NCBI GenBank assembly: GCA_020632885.1
Contig: JACKEQ010000008.1
Coordinates: 1 to 64,000, forward strand
Origin: Alphaproteobacteria bacterium
Lineage (GTDB): Bacteria > Myxococcota_A > UBA796 > GCA-2862545
DNA: 64,000 bases
Reading direction: 5' to 3'
Shown: one piece after another, positions 1-8,216 of the stretch
Position numbering within the stretch: the first letter of the stretch is position 1
How the letters are laid out: the number at the start of each line of letters is the position of its first letter
The notes under the pieces: model-generated
Database searches by the model: none
Told to the model about the DNA's origin: nothing
The model's input: the letters and a program-made list of their open reading frames with translations, nothing else
Translations under genes and position numbers: made by a program

Positions 1-1
1 C

Positions 2-1252
2 GCGGGAATCATCTCCCCCAACCCGTTCTGGCTGGCCTCCGCGCCCCCGGCGAACTCCGGTGACCAGGTCATGCGCGCGTTCGACGCCGGGTGGGGCGGC
101 GCGGTGTGGAAGACCCTCGGTCAGCCCATCCAGAACGTCAGCTCGCGCTTCGGCGCCATCGGCTGGAAGGGCAACAACGGTGTGGGCTTCAACAACATCG
201 AGCTCATCACGGACCGTCCGCTGGACGTGAACTTCCGCGAGATCTACGAGGTGAAGAAGCGCTTCCCGAAGCACGCCGTCATCGCGTCGCTGATGGTGGA
301 GACGAAGGAGGAGTGGAAGGAGATGATCCAGCGCTCGGTGGACGCCGGCGCGGACGGTCTCGAGCTCAACTTCGGCTGTCCCCACGGCATGTGCGAGCGC
401 GGCATGGGCAGCGCGGTGGGCCAGGAGCCCACCGTGAACGAGCGGATCACGAGCTGGGTCATGGAGTACAGCACCATCCCGGTGCTCGTGAAGCTCACGC
501 CCAACGTCGGCGACATCGTGCCCCACGGGCTCGCGGCCCAGCGCGGTGGCGCGGACGGCGTGTCGCTCATCAACACGATCAAGAGCATCATCGGCGTCGA
601 CATCGACACCATGGTCCTCAGGCCCTCCGTGGGTCCGAAGTCGTCCAACGGTGGCTACTGCGGCGCGGCGGTGCGGCCCATTGCGCTCCACATGGTGGCC
701 GCCCTCGCACGTGACCCGCGGTTCAACCTGCCCATCTCGGGTATCGGCGGCGTCACCAACTGGCGCGACGCCGTGGAGTTCCTGCTCCTCGGGAGCTCGT
801 CGGTGCAGGTGTGCACGGAGGTCATGCTCCGCGGCTACCGCATCGTGGAGGACATGATCGAGGGCCTGGACGGCTGGATGGCCGAGAAGGGCTTCGAGAG
901 CCTCGACCAGGTCGTGGGCCGCAGCGTGCCGACGTACTCGGAGTGGGGCGACCTCGACCTCAACTACGAGACCGTCGCGAAGATCGACCCCGACGCGTGC
1001 ATCGGGTGCAACCGCTGCATGGTGGCGTGCCACGACGGCGCCCACCAGTGCATCCACCCGAACCCCGACACCTCCAAGCTCCAGCCCATCGTGGACGAGG
1101 ACGAGTGCGTGGGGTGCAACCTCTGCCAGATCGTCTGTCCGGTGCCGGACTGCATCCAGATGGTGGAGGTCGACAACGGCTGGAAGCCGGCCACCTGGAA
1201 CGAGCACCTCGGCCAGGGCGCCCCCATCCGTCCGAAGAAGGGGGCCCACTGA
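2..1252 (+). CDS. preA: NAD-dependent dihydropyrimidine dehydrogenase, PreA subunit (5' truncated)
   Basis: The frame is open from the window edge and lacks only the first residues; the visible N-terminus reads GIISPNPFWLASAPP, a typical PreA start region. PreA is the cytosolic FMN- and Fe-S-containing subunit that, with the flavoprotein PreT, reduces uracil or thymine to the dihydropyrimidine using NADH. A TIM-barrel dihydroorotate-dehydrogenase-like domain fills the first ~320 visible residues. A C-terminal ferredoxin domain follows with two Cys clusters, CIGCNRCMVAC near visible residue 333 and CVGCNLCQIVCPVPDC near 369, the ligands of two [4Fe-4S] clusters. About 416 residues are visible, close to the usual length. 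PreT is not in the window and may lie upstream. The assignment is secure at family level; the physiological direction (reductive catabolism) is known for the family and inferred here. Confidence 0.93.
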   Translation, partial: AGIISPNPFWLASAPPANSGDQVMRAFDAGWGGAVWKTLGQPIQNVSSRFGAIGWKGNNGVGFNNIELITDRPLDVNFREIYEVKKRFPKHAVIASLMVETKEEWKEMIQRSVDAGADGLELNFGCPHGMCERGMGSAVGQEPTVNERITSWVMEYSTIPVLVKLTPNVGDIVPHGLAAQRGGADGVSLINTIKSIIGVDIDTMVLRPSVGPKSSNGGYCGAAVRPIALHMVAALARDPRFNLPISGIGGVTNWRDAVEFLLLGSSSVQVCTEVMLRGYRIVEDMIEGLDGWMAEKGFESLDQVVGRSVPTYSEWGDLDLNYETVAKIDPDACIGCNRCMVACHDGAHQCIHPNPDTSKLQPIVDEDECVGCNLCQIVCPVPDCIQMVEVDNGWKPATWNEHLGQGAPIRPKKGAH

Positions 1253-1628
1253 TCCTCCCACCGCTCCCTCCGTTCCCTGTCGCGCTGCACGCCGAGGCCT
1301 GCACGCTGGCCCGGGAGCTGGAGGCGGCGGTGGAGGCCTGGCGGGGCCGGAAGAGCTGGCCGGAGCTCCGCTACGCGGAGCGCCCGGAGGCCGTCCAGGC
1401 GCTGCTGAGGAGCTCGCGGCCCACGCGCTGATCGCGCGCTGCGCGCCCCCGCCGGAGGTCACGAAGGCCGAGAAGACCGCGGTCCGGAAGCGTGCCCGGA
1501 CCTACGACGACGAGCGCTGGGGCCCGCTCCTCGCCTGGGAGGTCTACGCCACCTGGGTGGAGGCGTGGAAGGTGTCCCGCGCGCCGCCGCCTCGCGTGCT
1601 GATCACGCCGCCGCCGGTCGAGGGTTGA
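1249..1628 (+). pseudogene. Small unknown ORF with an apparent frameshift
   Basis: After the preA stop one reading frame encodes a helical, charged segment (ALHAEACTLARELEAAVEAW ...) up to about position 1409 and then runs into a stop at 1431. From the same point a second frame continues with similar composition (EELAAHALIARCAPPPEVTK ...) to a TGA at 1626-1628. One missing base near 1409 would join them into a protein of about 125 residues, rich in Trp and Ala. The joined ORF would end 3 nt before the stop of the convergent gene, a spacing seen at other convergent pairs here, which supports it being real. No clear ATG or GTG start exists near preA; a start overlapping the preA stop or the GTG at 1330 are options. 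No family was recognised. Confidence 0.4.
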
Positions 1629-1631
1629 CGG

Positions 1632-3347
1632 TCAGGGCGTGCAGACCGTCGCGTCCACGTCCCCGAGCACCGTGCCGACGACCCCCGTGCAGCCCGTGAT
1701 CACCGAGTCGTAGTCGGCGTACGCGTCGCCGCCCTCGTTGTTCGCGAACACGGTGTCCGTGAGGTCGAGGGCCGCGTCGTCCTCGAGGTACACGGCCGCC
1801 TGGGACTCGGTGGCCCCCGTCCACTGGCTCGAGCCCGCGTACTCGATGCGGGTGTTCGTGATGGTGTTCGTGAGGCTCCCGTAGATGGAGATCCCCCGCC
1901 AGGCGCCCGCCACCGCGGACTCGCCGGTGAGCAGGACCGGGTCGCCCGTGCCGCCGATCGTGATCGTGCCGCCCGAGGCGGGCCAGTTGCCCACGGAGAT
2001 GCCCTGGTCGTCGTCGAACACCACGGTCGCGCCGGGCTCGATCGTCAGGGACCCCGAGACGTACACGGTGTCGTCGACGTAGTAGGGGACATCGCGCGCG
2101 GGCCAGGTGACGGACTCCGAGAGCCAGTCCGAGCCCGACTGCAGGTGCGCGATGCGCACGTGGTCCGCGTCGTTGCCCGTGAGCACCACCGAGGCGTCGA
2201 GGGCCGAGCTCGCGTCCGGCGACACCAGCGCGGACTCCTCGCAGTCCGTGAACGTCGAGTCGCTGATGGCGATCTTGCCGGCGGGGTCCTCCCCATCGAT
2301 GGAGACGGCCGGACCCTCGCAGTTGCGGATGGTGGTGTCGGACACCGTCAGGCGGACCTCGTCGCCCTCCAGGTACAGGCCGGCCCGCGAGCGCTCGCCG
2401 CCGTGCCACTGCTCCGACCCGGCACCGTCGATCGTGACGTGGCGCATGACGTTGTCGGTGCTGTTGGAGACGTAGAGGTGCACGCCGAGCCAGGTGCCCC
2501 GGAGGGCCTCGACGCCCTGGAGCACGATGGGCGCCTCCGCCGTGCCCTCCGCGGAGAACGAGCCTCCGTCGTAGACGTCGATGCCGGTGTTCAGCGCGAA
2601 GCGCAGCGTGCTGCCCGCGGCGAGGGTGAGATCGACGCCCTCGGCGCGGAGGGTGTCCTCCACGGTGTAGTCGAGGGGGGGCAGGGCGGTCGCTTCGTCC
2701 AGGAAGCCGTCGGAGAGGTGCACCGTCCCGTCGGTGCCGGCCAGATCGAGGGATCCGCCGAGCCCGGGAGCGAGCACGGCCGGGAGACGCACGGGCATGT
2801 CGACGTCCAGCGTGACGAGCCCGTCGACGGTCACCCGCGCGATGGGCTCCCAGATGTGCAGCGCGACCCCGGGGCACCCGGAGACCGTCAGGGACTCGAC
2901 CGTCAGCCGCCCGTCGTCCTCGACGAACACGCCACCGACACTCTCGCCGGCCCCGTTCCAGGCGCCCGAGCAGGCTCCTTCCACGGTGGTGTGGGCGAGG
3001 GTGTTCGCCGGTGCGGGCGATCCGATGTACCCGATGCCGTACCAGGAGCCCGGGGTGCTGTCCTCGCCGCGGAAGACGACCCCCTCCTCGGACGTGCCGT
3101 TCACGGCCAACGACCCCGAGAGCTCGACCTGCACGAAGGAATCGGGGGCCATGACGAACGTGGACCCCGCCTCCACCACGAGGTCGCCCTCGATGTACAG
3201 GCCGCTCTCGACGGTGTAGCAGCCCGAGAGGGTGCCGCCCTCGCGGACGTCCTCCGGGGCGAGCGGCGTGCAGTCCGCGGGGTCGGTGGGCTCGGTGGTG
3301 GGGCCGGGGCAGCCCGCGAGGAGCGCGATGAGGGGCAGGGAACGCAT
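1632..3347 (-). CDS. Beta-helix repeat lipoprotein
   Basis: 571 residues. It starts with the lipoprotein signal MRSLPLIALLAGC; Cys13 is the expected acylation site, so the protein should sit in the outer envelope. After a short Pro/Thr-rich spacer, the rest is made of irregular ~20-25 residue beta-rich turns with Asn/Asp/Gly corners, in two similar halves; phrases such as VNGTSEEGVVFRG and ISDSTFTDCEESAL recur in style. This is the appearance of a right-handed parallel beta-helix surface protein. The ATG at 3347 is preferred over upstream starts because it has a GGAGGT ribosome site at ideal spacing and directly precedes the signal. The gene is divergent from the FHA regulator with 96 bp between them. 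Substrate or partner is unknown; no catalytic signature of pectate lyases is evident. Confidence 0.8.
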   Translation of the reverse strand: MRSLPLIALLAGCPGPTTEPTDPADCTPLAPEDVREGGTLSGCYTVESGLYIEGDLVVEAGSTFVMAPDSFVQVELSGSLAVNGTSEEGVVFRGEDSTPGSWYGIGYIGSPAPANTLAHTTVEGACSGAWNGAGESVGGVFVEDDGRLTVESLTVSGCPGVALHIWEPIARVTVDGLVTLDVDMPVRLPAVLAPGLGGSLDLAGTDGTVHLSDGFLDEATALPPLDYTVEDTLRAEGVDLTLAAGSTLRFALNTGIDVYDGGSFSAEGTAEAPIVLQGVEALRGTWLGVHLYVSNSTDNVMRHVTIDGAGSEQWHGGERSRAGLYLEGDEVRLTVSDTTIRNCEGPAVSIDGEDPAGKIAISDSTFTDCEESALVSPDASSALDASVVLTGNDADHVRIAHLQSGSDWLSESVTWPARDVPYYVDDTVYVSGSLTIEPGATVVFDDDQGISVGNWPASGGTITIGGTGDPVLLTGESAVAGAWRGISIYGSLTNTITNTRIEYAGSSQWTGATESQAAVYLEDDAALDLTDTVFANNEGGDAYADYDSVITGCTGVVGTVLGDVDATVCTP

Positions 3348-3350
3348 GGG

Positions 3351-3356
3351 ACCTCC
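3351..3356 (-). promoter_or_regulatory. Ribosome binding site deciding the beta-helix lipoprotein start
   Basis: GGAGGT on the minus strand, 3 nt before the ATG at 3347. It favours this start over the in-frame ATG at 3362. Confidence 0.6.
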
Positions 3357-3443
3357 AGTCATGGTCCGAACGTACGGGCCGCCCGCCGTCGGGACCTTCC
3401 CCCTGCCTTCCCGTTGTCTTCCCGCGGTGATAGCGAGGACCCC

Positions 3444-4169
3444 ATGGGCCCCCAGACCGCAGGGACGCTTCGCGTCATCCAGTCCGTGGATCCCGCGCTG
3501 CCCGTGGGTCTCCAGGTGCCGGTGCCCACGACGGGAGGGGTCGTGGGTCGCTCGACGGAGGCGGAGATCTGCCTGCCCGGCAGCACCGTGAGCCGCCAGC
3601 ACGCGCGGCTGGTCCGCGAGGGCACCACCTGGTCGCTCGAGCCCCTCACGCGCACCAACTCCGTGTTCGTCGACGGAGCGGCCGTCGCCGGCGCCACGCC
3701 CGTCCCGACCGGCGCGTCCTTCCAGCTCGGCGGGGTGGTCTGCGTGCTCGTGGAGGACGCCGGCACCACACCCGTGCTCCAGCGCCTCGACGAGCCCGTG
3801 CTCATCGAGGTCCACGACGATGCCGGAGGCTGCACGGCCCACGCGGGCGGGGCGTTGCTCCCCCTCGCTCCCCTGGAGGCCCGTCTGCTCGGCGAGCTCG
3901 TCGAGGCCGCCGGCCGTCCGGTGCACCGCTGGGACCTCCTGGAGGCCCTCGGTGCCTCCACCAACCTCGACAAGGCCGTGAGCAAGCTGCGGGCAGGCCT
4001 TCGGACCGCGCTGGAGGACGGCGTGCTCTCCCTCGAGGCGGTCGCGCGGGCCGTCGGTGCGTCGGCGGACGACCCCGAGGTCCTCGTCCGTGAGCTGATC
4101 GTCACGCGCCGTGGGCACGGCTACCTGCTCGCCCTGCCGCCCCACCAGGTCCGCCGGGTCCGGGTGTGA
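3444..4169 (+). CDS. FHA domain - winged-helix transcription regulator
   Basis: 241 residues. The N-terminal ~110 residues form a forkhead-associated domain: GRSTEAEICLPGSTVSRQHARL shows the conserved GR, Ser and R-x-H, followed by a TNSVFVDG turn, the phosphothreonine-peptide binding face. The C-terminal ~100 residues resemble an OmpR/PhoB-type winged helix: a LAPLEARLLGELVEAAGRPV helix pair, a recognition-helix region LDKAVSKLRAGLRTALED and a terminal beta wing IVTRRGHGYLL. The domain pair suggests a DNA-binding protein whose activity is set by threonine phosphorylation. The next gene is a Ser/Thr kinase overlapping by 4 nt (GTGA), so it is the obvious candidate partner. ATG at 3444 with AGGA upstream. 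EmbR of mycobacteria combines the same domain types in reverse order with a BTAD between them; no BTAD is seen here. Confidence 0.85.
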   Translation: MGPQTAGTLRVIQSVDPALPVGLQVPVPTTGGVVGRSTEAEICLPGSTVSRQHARLVREGTTWSLEPLTRTNSVFVDGAAVAGATPVPTGASFQLGGVVCVLVEDAGTTPVLQRLDEPVLIEVHDDAGGCTAHAGGALLPLAPLEARLLGELVEAAGRPVHRWDLLEALGASTNLDKAVSKLRAGLRTALEDGVLSLEAVARAVGASADDPEVLVRELIVTRRGHGYLLALPPHQVRRVRV

Positions 4170-6580
4170 TCGGCGTTCGTCTCGGGCCCTTCGAGCTCCT
4201 CGAGCCCCTCGGCGCCGGCGCGTTCGCGGAGGTCTGGCGCGCCGCGCACCCGTCCGGCGAGCACGTGGCGGTCAAGGTCGCCCGCGAGGGCTCCGCGGTG
4301 TCGTGGGAGGAGGCGGTGCGCCTCGCCCAGCTCGACCACCCGGGCGTCGTGCACGTCTACGACCACGGGACCTGGGAGGGACGCGGCTGGATCGCGATGG
4401 AGCTCGCGCGCGGCACGCTGCGGGCGCTGGAGTCGCCCCTGCCCCTCGCGGACCTGGCGGCCCACCTGCTGCGCGCCGTGGCCCACCTGCACGCCCGCGG
4501 CATCGTGCACCGCGACATCAAGCCGTCCAACATCCTCGTGGGTTGCGCGCCGCGGTCGGGGCTCGATCCGGCCGACCGGGCGGGCGTGCGGCTCGCGGAT
4601 CTCGGCATCTCCTGGTCCGGGGCGGGTCGTGGCGGGTCCTCGGGCACCCCGGGCTGGGCGCCGCCCGAGCAGCTCCGCGGGATGACGCACCCCTCCGGCG
4701 ACGTGTACGGCGTGGCGCTCGTGGTCCGGGCCCTCGCCACCCCCGCCGATCAGGCCCGGCTGGCCGGCTGGCTCGCGCGGGCCACGGCCGCTTCGCCCGG
4801 AGAGCGGTTCCCGTCGGCGGCACACGCCCTCGCGGCCTTCCCGGACGCCGGGACGACCGTGCTGGTGGGCCTCCCGCGGGACGACGCCGCGGGCACCGAG
4901 GTCGCGCCGGAGCTCGGGATCGCCGAGACCGCGACGCGCCCGGTGCTCCTCGCCCTCGACGTCCCCAGCGCGCCCATGGAGCCTCCCGCACCCGTGGTGG
5001 AGCCCGCCTGGCCCTCCGCACCGCCGGTCCCGCCGTACCGACGGGCACGCGTGGGTCTCCTGGACGTCGGGCTCGCGCTGCTTCCCTGGCGACCGGTGCT
5101 GCCGATCGGGCGTCTCGATCTCCTGCTGGCCCTCTGGGAGGCCCTCGGACACGGATCTCTCGCGCTGTCGGGAGACGAGGACGACGTGGACGAGGTCATC
5201 GGGCTCCTCCGCACCTGGGTCGCCGAGACCGGGCTGGAGCGCGACATCCGCCACGACCCCGAAGGGGTCCGGGTCCCCCCGCTGGACGGGTGGCACCTGG
5301 CTGCGCGCCTGGAGGCCCTTGGCTTCGAGGCGTCCACCGCCCGCGTGCTCGCGAGCGGCTGTCGGACACCGCGGGAGCTTCGCGCGCGCGTGCTGTCCTT
5401 CGTGCGTGCGGACCTCGTGCAGGTGCGGCCGGATGGGCTGCACATCGACCTCGCGCGCGTGCTCCCGGCCCCTTCGGACGACCCTGCCGACGTGGAGCGC
5501 GCCCTCGACGAGGCGTTCTGGCGGGGCGACCTGTTCGCCCTGGCGTCGGGGATCCCCACGCTCCAGCGGCTGGTGGGGGACGATCCCCGGCTGCCCCTCG
5601 TGGTCGCGCTGGCCCGTGCACGCGCGGAGAAGCGGCGGGACCTCGCCACCGCCGACCAGCTCGCGAGCGATGCCGAGGCCGCGGGAGCCCTCGGGGACGG
5701 GCGGCTCCGGGCGGGGCTCTACCTCGAGGCCGCCGGGACGGCCGTGCGCGCCCGTGACCCCGCGCGGGTGCGGGAGATCGTGGCTCTCGCCGGGCAGGTG
5801 GGCGACGAGCGGCTCGCCGCGGGGCTCCTGCTGACGCTCGGGTTCGCCGGCTACATGGACGGCGGGGAGGACGCGGAGCCGACCGTGCGCCGGGCGGCCG
5901 AGATGGCCGAGGGCCGCTTCCGGTCCATGGCGCTGTCCACCCTCTGCGATCTCCGCCTGAAGGCCGGGCGTCCCCAGGATGCGCTGGACTTCGCCCTCGA
6001 GGCGCTGGCGTGCCATCCGCCCGACCGACCCGACGAGGAGCTCGCCATCCGCGGCAGCGTCGTGCTGGCGTACCAGACCCTGAAGGCCGACGAGTCCCTG
6101 ATCACCGAGCAGCTCGAGGCGGCCCTGCGCGTCGTGCCGCGTGTGTCGGCCCGGTCGTCGGTCGCGCGCCTCACGCTCTTCCGTGCCCAGCAGGCCATGC
6201 GCCTGAAGGCCTGGGACCGCGCCGATCGCCTGCTGGCGGAGGCCCAGGATCTCTTCCTGCGCAGCGGGGGCTCCGCGACCTTCATCGTGCTCAACCACGG
6301 CCTCGTCGGGCTGCACCGTGGCGACCTGGCATCCATCGCGGCCGTCACGCCTGCCGGGTGGTCCGCGGAGGTCGAGCGCGCGCCGGCCTACGTGCGGCCC
6401 CTCATGCTGCTGCACGACCTCTATGCGTCCCTGGCGCAGGACGAGGCGAGCGTGGACCGCGCGTTCGCTTCCCTCGAGGGGGTCACGCTGCCGCCCATCT
6501 GCGCCGAGGGGCTCGCGCTCGCGGCGGAGCTCGCGCCGCGGTACGCGGACCGCCTGCGGGCGCTGGAGGTGGGGACGTGA
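4166..6580 (+). CDS. Ser/Thr protein kinase with long C-terminal helical (TPR-like) region
   Basis: 804 residues, GTG start overlapping the FHA-wHTH stop. The kinase domain spans about residues 5-235: Gly-loop LGAGAFAEVW, Lys in VAVKVA (~36), catalytic loop IVHRDIKPSNIL (~113-124), a DLG in place of DFG (LADLGIS) and a PPEQL in place of APE. It should phosphorylate Ser/Thr of cytosolic partners, most likely the FHA regulator. The C-terminal ~500 residues are Ala/Leu/Arg-rich helical hairpins suggestive of TPR repeats (for example ADQLASDAEAAGALGDGRLR). No transmembrane segment is seen, unlike many PknB-type kinases. The downstream lipoprotein starts within its stop codon, so all four genes of this run are likely co-translated. 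Confidence 0.88.
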   Translation: MIGVRLGPFELLEPLGAGAFAEVWRAAHPSGEHVAVKVAREGSAVSWEEAVRLAQLDHPGVVHVYDHGTWEGRGWIAMELARGTLRALESPLPLADLAAHLLRAVAHLHARGIVHRDIKPSNILVGCAPRSGLDPADRAGVRLADLGISWSGAGRGGSSGTPGWAPPEQLRGMTHPSGDVYGVALVVRALATPADQARLAGWLARATAASPGERFPSAAHALAAFPDAGTTVLVGLPRDDAAGTEVAPELGIAETATRPVLLALDVPSAPMEPPAPVVEPAWPSAPPVPPYRRARVGLLDVGLALLPWRPVLPIGRLDLLLALWEALGHGSLALSGDEDDVDEVIGLLRTWVAETGLERDIRHDPEGVRVPPLDGWHLAARLEALGFEASTARVLASGCRTPRELRARVLSFVRADLVQVRPDGLHIDLARVLPAPSDDPADVERALDEAFWRGDLFALASGIPTLQRLVGDDPRLPLVVALARARAEKRRDLATADQLASDAEAAGALGDGRLRAGLYLEAAGTAVRARDPARVREIVALAGQVGDERLAAGLLLTLGFAGYMDGGEDAEPTVRRAAEMAEGRFRSMALSTLCDLRLKAGRPQDALDFALEALACHPPDRPDEELAIRGSVVLAYQTLKADESLITEQLEAALRVVPRVSARSSVARLTLFRAQQAMRLKAWDRADRLLAEAQDLFLRSGGSATFIVLNHGLVGLHRGDLASIAAVTPAGWSAEVERAPAYVRPLMLLHDLYASLAQDEASVDRAFASLEGVTLPPICAEGLALAAELAPRYADRLRALEVGT

Positions 6581-7449
6581 GGTGGACGACGGCGGGCGTC
6601 GTGCTCGGGCTGGCGCTGGCGTGCGGCGGCGGCCGGCCGCCGATCACCGTGGAGCGGGGCGGGTTCCGCATCGACCTGCTCGACGGGACCGTCGACGAGG
6701 ACGTCGATCACGGTGCGGAGGGCGACTACGACGTGAGCGCGGGGCTCTCCACGCAGGCGCTCTCCTGGGTGCCCGTCGACCCCGACGAGGACCTCGTGGC
6801 GCACGTCGACCGCCTCGCCCTCGCCATGGAGGCGCTCTCGGCGGCGAACGACCTGGAGACCGGTCCGGCTTCCTACGAGGACGGAGTGGTGGACGGCCAG
6901 GTCGCGCGTACGGTGTCGTTCGAGGCGTCGGGGGCCACGATCGTCTCGTCCTCGTGGGACTGCCCGGCCGCCGGGGTGCGCGGGACCCTCACGTCCACGG
7001 GGCTCTTCGGTACACGCGGCACACACGACGCCGCCCTCGCGAGCGTCGTCTGCGGGCAGGAGCCCGTGGCGCTGGAGCTGCCCGAGGCCTTCCGCTTCAC
7101 CGGCGACGCGTCCTGGAGGTCGATCCTCCAGGGTGAGCTCGCGTCCTGGCAGCACGAGGACGGCCGGCTGCTCCTCGTGACGGGTCAGAGCGCCATCGGC
7201 GACGACTTCTCCACGTGCGGCGTGATGATCGACCTGTTCCTGTCCAGCCAGGACCTGCTCGTGGAACCCGAGGGGCCGGCGACCACGGCAGCCCCGGACG
7301 GCTGCGTCCGCACCGTGCGGGGACCGTGGGAGGGCGACCCTGCGTCCGCACGGGTGCGCTACCGGTCGTGCCGCGACCGCGGGTACCTCGCGGTCTGCCT
7401 GGTGGAGCGCGGCGAGCCCGACTGCGTCGACCAGGTCGTGTGTCCGTAG
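6577..7449 (+). CDS. Lipoprotein of unknown function
   Basis: 290 residues, GTG start overlapping the kinase stop (GTGA). The leader MRWTTAGVVLGLALAC gives a lipobox with Cys16, then CGGGRPPITVERGGFRIDLLDG. The mature part is acidic, with few repeats and several Cys (for example SSWDCPAA, YRSCRDRGY and CLVERGEPDCVDQVVCP at the C-terminus) that could form disulfides outside the cytoplasm. It resembles small uncharacterised lipoproteins that accompany kinase loci in Myxococcota; no domain was recognised. Because it is translationally coupled to the kinase it may be part of the same signalling unit, but this is inference from position only. Confidence 0.72.
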   Translation: MRWTTAGVVLGLALACGGGRPPITVERGGFRIDLLDGTVDEDVDHGAEGDYDVSAGLSTQALSWVPVDPDEDLVAHVDRLALAMEALSAANDLETGPASYEDGVVDGQVARTVSFEASGATIVSSSWDCPAAGVRGTLTSTGLFGTRGTHDAALASVVCGQEPVALELPEAFRFTGDASWRSILQGELASWQHEDGRLLLVTGQSAIGDDFSTCGVMIDLFLSSQDLLVEPEGPATTAAPDGCVRTVRGPWEGDPASARVRYRSCRDRGYLAVCLVERGEPDCVDQVVCP

Positions 7450-8213
7450 ACTGGCGGGACCCCCGGGCTCCCGTCGTCTCGGACGTGTTCCGCGCTCGAC
7501 GGGGCCTGGCGCCGGAGCCGGGCTGGGGGGCCCACCTGGCCCTCCCGCTGCTCCGCGACCTCGTCGAGAGGCTGGATCCGTCCCTGTCGGTGCACCCGGA
7601 TGCCGCGACCTGGGTGGCGGAGGTGGACGCTCGGGGCGTGCTGGACCGCGAGCCGCTCCTGGAGGTGGGTGGGGCCTTCCTGCACCTGCTCTGGCACGAC
7701 GGGCACACCGCGATCGACGACCGCTATGGGTCTGGAGCGCCCCTGCGCGCCGACACGCCCGTCGTGGGCGGGCCGTTCCGGGTGGCCTTCGCGAACGCCC
7801 TGTTCGAGGAGGGCTCCGGCATCGTGCGGACGCTGGGACCCCCGCCGGACCGCGCTGCCCTCGGCGCCGCCTGGCCGGCCGTACGGCTCGCCCTGGCGCG
7901 GGCGGCGGCGGTGGAGGTGGTGCTCGCGGTCGCCCAGCGGCTCCACCCCGGCGGGGTGTTCCTCGTGGACAACGTGCTCTCGCCCGCCGTCACCGTCCCG
8001 GACGCGACCCTCGCGCGGATCGGCATGCGCGCGCTGCCGCGCCGGTCGGTGCTCCAGGTCCAGACGGCCCACGGGCGCCTGGAGACGGCCGTGTGGGGCT
8101 TCGAGCGGGTCGGTGCGCCCACCTGGCCGGTGGAGGGGCCCGCCCATCCGTCGGGAGGACGGACGGTGCGGGTGGTGTACCCGGGCCCGGGCGAGCGGCG
8201 CACCGGGCCCTGA
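7440..8213 (+). CDS. Unknown cytosolic protein
   Basis: 257 residues from a GTG at 7440 that overlaps the end of the lipoprotein gene by 10 nt. There is no signal peptide or membrane span. The protein is Ala/Leu/Arg-rich; a stretch near residues 155-185 (VEVVLAVAQRLHPGGVFLVD) resembles the helix-turn-strand end of class I methyltransferase folds, but no glycine-rich SAM motif is evident, so no activity is assigned. It ends 3 nt before the convergent rdgC stop (TGA-TCG-TCA). Real coding is supported by the coupling to upstream genes and the exact convergent junction. Confidence 0.65.
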   Translation: MSVDWRDPRAPVVSDVFRARRGLAPEPGWGAHLALPLLRDLVERLDPSLSVHPDAATWVAEVDARGVLDREPLLEVGGAFLHLLWHDGHTAIDDRYGSGAPLRADTPVVGGPFRVAFANALFEEGSGIVRTLGPPPDRAALGAAWPAVRLALARAAAVEVVLAVAQRLHPGGVFLVDNVLSPAVTVPDATLARIGMRALPRRSVLQVQTAHGRLETAVWGFERVGAPTWPVEGPAHPSGGRTVRVVYPGPGERRTGP

Positions 8214-8216
8214 TCG

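Noticed and set aside
1603..2877. Arg-rich minus-strand frame overlapping the beta-helix lipoprotein
   Set aside because: It is a shadow; the overlapping frame has a signal peptide, ribosome site and beta-helix repeats.
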